A stretch of 28,742 nucleotides of DNA, from positions 1 through 28,742 of the forward strand of contig JAFWFF010000225.1 in NCBI GenBank assembly GCA_017515765.1, read 5' to 3'. Below are positions 22,806 to 28,742 of the stretch, piece after piece. The notes under the pieces are model-generated. The model had not been told where the DNA came from and did not search any database. It saw nothing but the letters and a program-made list of their open reading frames with translations. A program made the position numbers and the translations under genes. Position 1 is the stretch's first letter, and each line of letters begins with the position of its first letter. This DNA is from Bacillota bacterium. Lineage in GTDB: Bacteria > Bacillota > Clostridia > Peptostreptococcales > Anaerovoracaceae.

Positions 22806-23590
22806 ATGAAGCCTGATTACAAAAACTGGATGCCAAAAGGAATGGTTGCCACAGCTGTATGCCTGACCGCGGTGTTCCTGATACTGTTCATCGCCTTCGG
22901 AGTATCCGGGCCGGCCTCCGGAACGCTGAAGACCGTCCTGTTCATAGTTTTCCTTGCCGGCACGGTCGTCGGCCTGGCGGTATCGGTCTGGATGATAATG
23001 ACCGCGCCTTTGATTACAACGGTCCGAGGCAGATGTCAAGACAGATCATCGAAGGCATCGCCGGATACGTCGATCTGCCGGAAGGCGCCTCGGGTCTTGA
23101 CGTAGGCTGCGGAAGCGGCGCCCTGGGTATCGCCTGCGCAAAGCGGAACCCCGGCGCGTCATTCATCGGCATTGACCGATGGGGCAAAGAATACGCCTCA
23201 TTCAGCAAAGCTCTCTGCGAGAGCAATGCCGGGGCGGAGGGCGTCGGGAACATCTCCTTCAGGCAGGGAAACGCGACCCGCCTCGACTTTCCTGATGAGA
23301 GCTTTGACGCTGTGGTGAGCAATTACGTCTACCACAACATCCCTTCGGGAGACAGGCAGGCCATACTTCTGGAGACGTTAAGGGTGCTCAGGAAGGGCGG
23401 CACGTTCGCTCTCCATGACATATTCTCAAAGGCAAAATACGGCGACATGGCCGCCTTTGTCAGAAAGCTGAAGGAAATGGGCTATGAAGACGTCCGCCTG
23501 ATCGACACCACGGACGGGATGTTCATGAAAAAGAGTGAAGCTTCGTGGATGGGGCTCTCCGGGTCCGCGCTGCTTATCGGAAGGAAGTGA
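22806..23590 (+). CDS. Membrane-anchored class I SAM-dependent methyltransferase (frameshifted as read)
   Basis: The first frame (22806 to about 23000) encodes MKPDYKNWMPKGM and two hydrophobic helices (about residues 14-34 and 41-64). The catalytic domain continues in another frame from about 23000: RAFDYNGPRQMSRQIIEGIA, then the SAM motif GLDVGCGSGALGIACA, DRWGKEYASFSKAL, FDAVVSNYVYHNI and RKGGTFALHD. Inserting one T (ATG-ACC to ATG-TAC) would give MIMYRAFDYNG and an intact protein of 261 residues. AAAGGAG precedes the ATG. The stop is 4 bases before the next gene. The membrane hairpin suggests action on a lipid or membrane-bound substrate; that is inference. Confidence 0.85.
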
Positions 23591-23594
23591 CACA

Positions 23595-24218
23595 ATGGGA
23601 CTTTTAAAGAGATTCTTCGCGCAGACGCGCAAGCCCGAGGGCATTCTCAGCAAGCTGATGGTAAACGGGATGAACGGCGGCCACGCCGGGCTGGCCTACT
23701 GGGGCATGGAGATGCTTTACGGGATCAAAGCCTCCTGCATCGCGGATCTTGGATGCGGCGGAGGAAGGAACGCCGGCGAACTGCTCAAGAGATATCCGGA
23801 AGCTAAGGTCGCTGCCCTTGACTATTCGGAAGTCTCTGTCGCCAAAGCAAAGAAATACAACAAAAAAGCCATCGCCGAAGACAGGTGCAGGGTCGTCCGG
23901 GGAAGCGTAGCTGAGCTCCCCTTCAGATCTGAGACTCTCGATCTTGCCACAGCGTTCGAAACGGTATACTTCTGGCCTGCTCTCGAGGACTGCTTCAGAG
24001 AAGTGTGCCGGACTCTTAAGCCGGGCGGAGCCTTTCTGATCTGCAACGAATCTGACGGCACGGATGAGACGAGCCTGAGATTCGAGAAGATCATCGACGG
24101 GATGAAGTGTTATACCGCCGAACAGCTTACAGAGGCCCTCAGTTCCGCAGGCTTCTCCGAAGTCAGGTCCGCTCATCACCCGGGCAAGCCCTGGATCAGG
24201 GTGCTTGCTATAAAGTGA
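23595..24218 (+). CDS. Class I SAM-dependent methyltransferase
   Basis: A 207-residue soluble protein of the methyltransferase type 11 fold. The SAM-binding motif I is IADLGCGGGR (residues 49-58), followed by ALDYSEVSVAKAKKY, a motif with AFETVYFWPALEDCFREV and LKPGGAFLICNESDG. The N-terminal KLMVNGMNGGHAGLAYWGM is characteristic of a widespread Firmicutes family of unknown substrate. The ATG at 23595 has GGAAG upstream; an in-frame ATG 20 codons earlier lies within the preceding gene and was not used. It is the last gene of the operon, before a terminator. Confidence 0.9.
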   Translation: MGLLKRFFAQTRKPEGILSKLMVNGMNGGHAGLAYWGMEMLYGIKASCIADLGCGGGRNAGELLKRYPEAKVAALDYSEVSVAKAKKYNKKAIAEDRCRVVRGSVAELPFRSETLDLATAFETVYFWPALEDCFREVCRTLKPGGAFLICNESDGTDETSLRFEKIIDGMKCYTAEQLTEALSSAGFSEVRSAHHPGKPWIRVLAIK

Positions 24219-24239
24219 CCGCTGCCGCTCACGACAGAC

Positions 24240-24277
24240 AAACAAAAAGCGCGTTCCCGCGAACGCGCTTTTTGTTT
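24240..24277. terminator. Bidirectional intrinsic terminator between the methyltransferase and feo operons
   Basis: AAACAAAAAGCGCGTTC and its exact complement form a 17-bp stem with a 4-base CCGC loop. The A-run becomes a T-run in either direction, so it serves both converging operons: the last methyltransferase ends at 24218 and the HMA gene at 24329. Confidence 0.88.
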
Positions 24278-24328
24278 AAGGATGGTTTCTCTTATATGGC
24301 GATGTTTATGGAGGGAAGAAAAAAATCT

Positions 24329-24547
24329 TTACATAATTGTTTCTATATCGGTAAGCGTGTATCCGGAAGCCGCGATGACTTCGCGGAGCCTTTGCTCGTC
24401 CAGCGGCCCGTCGCTCACTATCTCAGTCAGGTTCCTGCGGTGTGAGGACTTTACCTTCTTTACGTGGAAAGCCTTCCTTATCGCGTCATTCACGTGGGCT
24501 TCGCACATACCGCAGGCCATATCGGTTATCGTAAGCCTGGTCTTCAT
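24329..24547 (-). CDS. Heavy-metal-associated (HMA) domain protein
   Basis: A 72-residue single-domain protein with the HMA fold. TDMACGMCEAHVNDAI carries the MxCxxC metal-binding motif at about residues 10-15, and the C-terminal half contains LREVIAASGYTLTDIE, which matches the end of the ferredoxin-like fold. Such domains carry Cu+ or other soft metals (CopZ-like). Its position, one base after the Cys-rich gene and at the end of the feo operon, suggests a role linked to iron or copper balance. That role is inference. Confidence 0.87.
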   Translation of the reverse strand: MKTRLTITDMACGMCEAHVNDAIRKAFHVKKVKSSHRRNLTEIVSDGPLDEQRLREVIAASGYTLTDIETIM

Positions 24548-24548
24548 T

Positions 24549-24767
24549 TCAGTTCTGCTCCATCAGTTTCTTTATCTCTTCGGCAGTGATGCTGCAGGCG
24601 GAGCATCTGCCCGCGCTCCCGCAGCCGTGACAGTTCCCGCTGCAGCCCGCGCAGGTGGCTTCGCCCCTCAGTTCAGCCCTGATAGATCTCAGTGTGGCGC
24701 AGCCGCAGAAGAATGTCACTACAGCGAGTACCGCTATTACTATGATATTTCCGACGATCGGCGGCAT
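24549..24767 (-). CDS. FeoB-associated Cys-rich membrane protein
   Basis: A 72-residue protein with one N-terminal hydrophobic helix (residues 5-25). It has Cys21 and Cys23, then a Cys-rich cluster at positions 39, 42, 46, 49, 55 and 58 (CAGCSGNCHGCG, CSAC) and a charged tail. Small membrane proteins of this design are regularly encoded just after feoB in Firmicutes, with unknown function, possibly metal or redox handling. It lies 25 bases after feoB. Confidence 0.88.
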   Translation of the reverse strand: MPPIVGNIIVIAVLAVVTFFCGCATLRSIRAELRGEATCAGCSGNCHGCGSAGRCSACSITAEEIKKLMEQN

Positions 24768-24792
24768 ATCGCGCCTCCTTTCCGTTTATTTC

Positions 24793-27090
24793 CTAAGCCT
24801 TAGCGGCCTCGACCGAGGTCAGCGTGCGGGATCCCGCTTCCGGCTTGTATCCCTTGCGGACGAGCAGGAAGATGATCCCGATGACGAGAGCGATCGCGAT
24901 CACGGCTCCGACGCCGAATCCGCCGCCTGTGAAGGCTTTGCCCAGGTTGTAGACTATGAACGCGAGCACGTATGCCCAGCCGGTCATCCAGCCTATCGCC
25001 GCCCAGGTCCATTTTGCGTTGTTCATCTCACGCTTGATGGCGCCTATCGCGGCGAAGCACGGCGCGCAGAGGAGGTTGAACACCAGGAAGGCGAAGCCGG
25101 CAGCCGCTGCGGAGCCGCCCATTGCGAAGTCAGCCCTTACGCGGTCCCAGATCTGGTCGCCGTTCTCCTCCAGTTCCTCCTCGCCATCCATGTCATCGTA
25201 GTTGTACAGGACGCCGAAGGTGCCTACGACCTCCTCCTTGGCCACGAGGCCTGTGATGGTAGCTACGGTCTGCTTCCATGTGGTGAACCCGATGGGTCTG
25301 AACACCGGCGTCACCGTATTGCCTACGCTCGCGAGTAGAGAAGCGTCCATCGGGGTCACTTCTTCTTCAGGGATATCCATCCTCTCAGCGAGTGCGGAGA
25401 GGTATTCGTCGGTCGCGACGGTCTCGTCATCAAAGAGCTCGTCCACCATTCCGAACTGTCCGTTGACAGAGCCGAAGCCGGAGAGGAACCAGATGATGAT
25501 CGAGGATATCACTATCACAGAGCCGGCTCTTTTGATAAATGACCAGCCGCGCTCCCATGTGGCCCTCAGCACGTTTCCGGCGGAGGGGACGTGGTAAGCG
25601 GGGAGCTCCATTACGAAGGGCGCCGGTTCACCCGCGAAGGCTTTGAACTTCTTGAGGATTATGCCGGAGAGTATGATCGATCCGATGCCGATGAAATAGG
25701 CCGAAGCCGCTACCCAGGGCGACTCGCCGAAGATCGCGCCGGCGATCAGGCCGATGATCGGAAGCTTTGCTCCGCAGGGCATGAAAGTGGTCGTCATAAC
25801 GGTCAGCTTGCGGTCTCTGTCCTGCTCGATCGTTCTGGAAGCCATGACTCCTGGGATGCCGCAGCCGGTAGCTACCAGGCAGGGTATGAAGCTCTTGCCG
25901 GACAGCCCGAACTGCCTGAAAATGCGGTCCATGACGAACGCGACACGGGACATGTATCCGATGTCCTCGAGGATCGCCAGCAGGACGAACAGCACGAGCA
26001 TCTGCGGAACGAATCCGAGGACCGCTCCGACGCCCGCGACGATACCGTCCTGGATCAGGCCGTAGAGCCAGCCGCCCTCCGCGACGCCGAGTCCGAGAAG
26101 GATCTTATCGAACAGAGCGGGCACCCATTCGCCGAAGATCACGTCGTTCGCGAAGTCCGTGCCTCTCGTGCCGATCGATATCCCCCAGCCGCCCATGGCT
26201 ATGGCGTAGACCAGGAACATGATGACCGCGAAGATCGGGAGTCCGAGGATACGGTTGGTCACTATGCGGTCGATCCTGTCGGACGTCGTCATATTGTCCT
26301 CGGTCACGGCTTTCTTCACCGTGCCTTCGGTTATTTTCGTTATATAGTTGTATCTCTGGTTGGTGATGATGCTTTCGGAGTCGTCGTCGAGCTCTGTCTC
26401 GCACTTCTCGATCAAAGCCTCCAGCTCCGCGGCTTTGGCTCCGAGATCGAGGTTCTCCATGACCTTCTCGTCGCGCTCGAACACCTTTACGGCGTACCAG
26501 CGGAGCAGGCCGTCGTCCACCCTGCCCTTAAGGGCGTCTTCGATGGACGTTATGACCTTCTCGACTTCGGGCTCGAACACCGCCTTCGCGGCTCCGGTGC
26601 TGCCTGCGGCAGCTTTGACCGCGAGCTCGGCGGCCTTCTGGGATCCCTCGCCCTTAAGAGCGCTTATCTCGACCACCGGGCAGCCCAGCTTCTTCGACAG
26701 GCCTTCGGTATCGATCACGTCGCCGTTCTTGCGGACCAGGTCCATCATGTTGACCGCTACCACGACGGGGATCCCGAGCTCGATGAGCTGGGTCGTCAGA
26801 TAGAGGTTCCTCTCGATGTTGGTGCCGTCCACTATATTGAGTATGGCGTCCGGTTTCTCGGTGACCAGGTAGTTCCTGGACACGACCTCTTCCAGAGTGT
26901 AGGGCGAAAGCGAGTAGATGCCCGGCAGGTCCTGGATGACCACGTCGGTATTCCCTTTAAGCTTTCCTTCCTTCTTCTCTACTGTAACGCCGGGCCAGTT
27001 GCCCACGTACTGGTTGGAGCCGGTAAGCGCGTTGAACAGGGTCGTCTTGCCGCTGTTCGGGTTGCCGGCAAGCGCTATCTTTGCTGCCAT
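24793..27090 (-). CDS. feoB: Ferrous iron transport protein B
   Basis: FeoB is a GTPase-coupled membrane transporter for Fe2+. The 765 residues start with a G domain: GNPNSGKT (9-16), DLPG (54-57) and NMMD (114-117). A helical spacer runs to about residue 250, and the transmembrane region contains the two repeat-like Gate segments (FIPCLVATGCGIPGVMASRT and TTTFMPCGAKLPIIGL). The last part has several membrane segments with an acidic loop (DEEELEEN-type, around residues 640-650). The ATG is preceded by AAAGGAG. It follows the second feoA by 21 bases. Confidence 0.97.
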   Translation of the reverse strand: MAAKIALAGNPNSGKTTLFNALTGSNQYVGNWPGVTVEKKEGKLKGNTDVVIQDLPGIYSLSPYTLEEVVSRNYLVTEKPDAILNIVDGTNIERNLYLTTQLIELGIPVVVAVNMMDLVRKNGDVIDTEGLSKKLGCPVVEISALKGEGSQKAAELAVKAAAGSTGAAKAVFEPEVEKVITSIEDALKGRVDDGLLRWYAVKVFERDEKVMENLDLGAKAAELEALIEKCETELDDDSESIITNQRYNYITKITEGTVKKAVTEDNMTTSDRIDRIVTNRILGLPIFAVIMFLVYAIAMGGWGISIGTRGTDFANDVIFGEWVPALFDKILLGLGVAEGGWLYGLIQDGIVAGVGAVLGFVPQMLVLFVLLAILEDIGYMSRVAFVMDRIFRQFGLSGKSFIPCLVATGCGIPGVMASRTIEQDRDRKLTVMTTTFMPCGAKLPIIGLIAGAIFGESPWVAASAYFIGIGSIILSGIILKKFKAFAGEPAPFVMELPAYHVPSAGNVLRATWERGWSFIKRAGSVIVISSIIIWFLSGFGSVNGQFGMVDELFDDETVATDEYLSALAERMDIPEEEVTPMDASLLASVGNTVTPVFRPIGFTTWKQTVATITGLVAKEEVVGTFGVLYNYDDMDGEEELEENGDQIWDRVRADFAMGGSAAAAGFAFLVFNLLCAPCFAAIGAIKREMNNAKWTWAAIGWMTGWAYVLAFIVYNLGKAFTGGGFGVGAVIAIALVIGIIFLLVRKGYKPEAGSRTLTSVEAAKA

Positions 27091-27111
27091 GTCATTCTCC
27101 TTTCTCAGCGG

Positions 27112-27333
27112 CTATTCCACTTCTATGATCTCGGCGTCGGCCTTTCTGACCGACAGCTCGTAGTTTCTCAGATTGAGTTCCATCGGGTCACCGAGCGGGG
27201 CGACCTTCCTGACGAAGATCTCTACGCCTTTGGTGATCCCCATGTCCATGATGCGCCGTTTTACCGGGCCGTCGCCGTGGATCTTCTTCACCTTTACGGT
27301 CTCGCCCACGGCCGCTTCTCTCAAAGTTCTCAT
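27112..27333 (-). CDS. feoA: Ferrous iron transport protein A (second copy)
   Basis: FeoA is a small SH3-like protein that assists FeoB. The 73 residues hold LREAAVGETVKVKKIHGDGP, RRIMDMGITKGVEIFVRKVA and PLGDPMELNLRNYELSVRKA, the family core. It is more complete in the canonical DPMELNLRNYELSVRK end than the upstream copy. A GAAAGGAAG ribosome binding site precedes the ATG, and feoB starts 21 bases further. Confidence 0.93.
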   Translation of the reverse strand: MRTLREAAVGETVKVKKIHGDGPVKRRIMDMGITKGVEIFVRKVAPLGDPMELNLRNYELSVRKADAEIIEVE

Positions 27334-27373
27334 CGCAAGTTCTTCCTTTCTATACTGAGCAAAGCCGCCGGTC

Positions 27374-27604
27374 TCATGCCTGCGGCTGCATCTCCATCAT
27401 TATCTTCGAGGCCATCTCCCTGGTCAGCGCCAGTTTGGAATCCTTTACCTTTACTATCATGTCGCCGCCGTGTGCCTGCACGACGCTGACCTCCGTTCCC
27501 GGAACGAATCCGAGTTCACCAAGCCTCTGCTTGACGTTCGGCGATCCCGAGACCCTTGCGACCCTTACTACGTCGCCTGCTTTTGCCATAAGAATAGGCA
27601 TCAT
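27374..27604 (-). CDS. feoA: Ferrous iron transport protein A (first copy)
   Basis: A second FeoA-domain protein of 76 residues: MAKAGDVVRVARVSGSPN, RLGELGFVPGTEVSVVQAHG and VKVKDSKLALTREMASKIM. It diverges from the other copy in loop regions, which is usual for tandem FeoA pairs. Two adjacent ATG codons open the frame; AGGAG lies 4 and 7 bases before them, so the second (27601) may be used. It is the first gene of the feo operon. Confidence 0.9.
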   Translation of the reverse strand: MMPILMAKAGDVVRVARVSGSPNVKQRLGELGFVPGTEVSVVQAHGGDMIVKVKDSKLALTREMASKIMMEMQPQA

Positions 27605-27678
27605 TCCACTCCTCTTTTCACATCTGATATAACGGATCTGCGCACAGAGAAAAACGTGGTTCGCTCTCTCTGCCCTTT

Positions 27679-27694
27679 GTTAGTTTAGTCTAAC
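27679..27694 (-). promoter_or_regulatory. Metal-regulator-type operator over the feo -10 box
   Basis: The palindrome GTTAG-N6-CTAAC covers the -10 hexamer of the feo promoter and matches the two sites at zip (21002 and 21047) in arms and spacing. This is the expected place for a Fe2+- or Mn2+-dependent repressor of the DtxR family to block transcription. Confidence 0.7.
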
Positions 27695-27710
27695 TATGTT
27701 TAGTTGTCAA
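27682..27710 (-). promoter_or_regulatory. feoA: Promoter of the feoAAB operon
   Basis: On the minus strand, TTGACA (27705-27710) and TAAACT (27682-27687) are 17 bases apart. The -35 is consensus and the -10 is weak. The operator palindrome overlaps the -10. The leader to feoA is about 70 bases. Confidence 0.65.
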
Positions 27711-27741
27711 TAACCCCTCGCAAAAAAATCAAAAATAGGTG

Positions 27742-27770
27742 TTGACACGCGGTTTGTATTATTGTATTAT
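27742..27770 (+). promoter_or_regulatory. Promoter of the GntR-ABC operon
   Basis: TTGACA (27742-27747) and TATTAT (27765-27770) are exactly 17 bases apart. It lies back to back with the feo promoter; the two -35 boxes are 31 bases apart. The -10 lies partly inside the operator inverted repeat. Confidence 0.75.
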
Positions 27771-27790
27771 CCACGTAGTACAATAATACA
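27755..27790 (+). promoter_or_regulatory. Operator inverted repeat of the GntR regulator
   Basis: TGTATTATTGTA (27755-27766) and its exact complement TACAATAATACA (27779-27790) are separated by 12 bases. The repeat spans the -10 and the likely start of its own promoter. YtrA-type GntR proteins typically autorepress through such sites; here that is inferred from position. Confidence 0.7.
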
Positions 27791-27820
27791 GTGACACAAT
27801 TCGTGAAACGGAGGGATCAT

Positions 27821-28213
27821 ATGGCTTGGAAACTGGATGACAGACGTTCCATTCACAGCCAGCTCACCGCCGTGATCTGCAGGCGGATAATCTCGGGATA
27901 CTACCCTCCCGGCAGCAGGCTCAGTTCTGTAAGGGAACTGGCCGACGAGGCCGGGGTCAACCCCAACACCATGCAGAGAGCTCTTTCGCAGCTCGAGACA
28001 AGCGGTGTGATATTCGCGCAGAGGACGAGCGGGAGGTTCGTCACCACCGACAGGGATAAGATCGACGCCATGCGCAGGGAGCTTGCGCTCGACGCCGTTA
28101 AAGAATTCGTCGGAACGATGGACGGACTGGGATTCGCGCCCGAAGAGACAGAAGCCATGCTTCGCGATTACGCGCATGGCAGGGGCAAAGATCAAAGTGA
28201 GGTGGAATTATGA
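27821..28213 (+). CDS. GntR-family transcriptional regulator, YtrA subfamily
   Basis: A 130-residue regulator. The N-terminal winged helix-turn-helix shows IHSQLTAVICRRIISGYYPP, GSRLSSVRELADEAGVNPNT and MQRALSQLETSGVI (residues about 10-62), and the C-terminal part is short and helical, as in the YtrA subfamily. The ATG at 27821 is used because GGAGG lies 6 bases upstream; a GTG at 27791 lies close behind the promoter and has no ribosome binding site. The stop overlaps the ABC gene start by ATGA. Such regulators usually respond to cell-envelope stress or peptide antibiotics. Confidence 0.93.
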   Translation: MAWKLDDRRSIHSQLTAVICRRIISGYYPPGSRLSSVRELADEAGVNPNTMQRALSQLETSGVIFAQRTSGRFVTTDRDKIDAMRRELALDAVKEFVGTMDGLGFAPEETEAMLRDYAHGRGKDQSEVEL

Positions 28214-28742
28214 GTGTGATTTTCGAATGCAAGGGACTTACTAAGAGATTCGGTCCCGTTACGGCCCTCGACAACGTGGACCTTACACTTGAGACGGGGC
28301 GCATAGTCGGGCTTCTCGGCCCGAACGGAAGCGGCAAGACGACTTTGCTCAAGCTGGCGAACGGCCTTCTCAAGCCGACCCAGGGGCAGATCCTGATAAA
28401 CGGGCTCACCCCGGGGCCCGCGACCAAATCCTTCGTATCCTATCTGCCGGACGCGAACTACCTGATGGACTGGATGAACGTGAAGACCCTCGTGGGCTTC
28501 TTCAAAGACTTCTATCAGGACTTTGACGAAAGGAAGGCCTACGAACTGCTGGCAAACCTGGGCATACCGCCCGAAGCGCCTCTCAAGACGCTCTCCAAGG
28601 GCAACAAAGAGAAGGTCCAGCTGATCCTGGCCATGAGCCGCAGAGCTTATATCTATTTCCTGGACGAGCCGATCGGCGGAGTCGACCCGGCTGCCAGAGA
28701 CTATATCCTGAGCACCATCCTCCGGAACTACTCCGAGAACGC
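28210..28742 (+). CDS. ABC transporter ATP-binding protein (partial, runs off the window)
   Basis: The visible 177 codons encode the nucleotide-binding domain of an ABC transporter. Walker A is GPNGSGKT (about residues 38-45), the signature motif is LSKGN instead of LSGGQ, and Walker B is YFLDEPIGGVDP. A leading MSVIFECKGLTKRFGPVTAL is typical of type-2 exporter ATPases. The start overlaps the regulator stop by 4 bases. The membrane partner is expected downstream, outside the window. Together they resemble YtrA/YtrB-type regulator-transporter pairs. Confidence 0.93.
   Translation, partial: MSVIFECKGLTKRFGPVTALDNVDLTLETGRIVGLLGPNGSGKTTLLKLANGLLKPTQGQILINGLTPGPATKSFVSYLPDANYLMDWMNVKTLVGFFKDFYQDFDERKAYELLANLGIPPEAPLKTLSKGNKEKVQLILAMSRRAYIYFLDEPIGGVDPAARDYILSTILRNYSEN

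Noticed and set aside
25591..27489. Long plus-strand open frame opposite feoB and feoA
   Set aside because: It is an antisense shadow of feoB caused by codon bias, with no ribosome binding site or family features.

Overview
The window carries a complete S10-spc-alpha ribosomal protein cluster on the minus strand, flanked by DNA repair genes and by metal-uptake genes. The base composition is moderately GC-rich. Shine-Dalgarno sequences are strong (AGGAGG type) and promoters are of sigma-A type. The gene order (rpsD inside the alpha operon, a zinc-ribbon S14, pcrA-ligA, feoA-feoA-feoB with a Cys-rich membrane protein, a YtrA-type GntR beside an ABC ATPase) points to a low- to mid-GC Gram-positive anaerobe of the Clostridia. 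A genus cannot be named from this sequence.

Layout. 73-4390 (minus): pcrA then ligA; ligA is broken by a one-base frameshift as read. 4391-5165: a gene-poor interval with an imperfect direct repeat, then on the plus strand a strong promoter, a clear cobalamin riboswitch and a strong intrinsic terminator, with no recognisable gene between riboswitch and terminator. 5166-20457 (minus): 31 contiguous genes transcribed rpsJ, rplC, rplD, rplW, rplB, rpsS, rplV, rpsC, rplP, rpmC, rpsQ, rplN, rplX, rplE, rpsN, rpsH, rplF, rplR, rpsE, rpmD, rplO, secY, adk, map, infA, rpmJ, rpsM, rpsK, rpsD, rpoA, rplQ. A promoter and a leader of about 240 nt lie upstream, and a terminator follows rplQ.

20966-24218 (plus): a ZIP-family metal transporter followed by three unrelated class I SAM-dependent methyltransferases, the middle one membrane-anchored and frameshifted as read. 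24329-27604 (minus): an iron-uptake operon feoA, feoA, feoB, a Cys-rich FeoB-associated membrane protein and an HMA-domain protein. The two units converge on a perfect 17-bp bidirectional terminator. Both promoters carry the same palindrome, GTTAG-N6-CTAAC (two copies at zip, one over the feo -10), so one metal-responsive repressor, probably of the DtxR/MntR/IdeR type and not encoded here, may control both.

27742-28742 (plus): a YtrA-type GntR repressor with a perfect inverted-repeat operator, overlapping an ABC transporter ATPase that runs off the window. The most unusual items are the stand-alone cobalamin riboswitch transcript and the metal-box-controlled transporter-plus-methyltransferase operon. 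The two frameshifts each look like loss of a single T in the coding strand and may be sequence errors.
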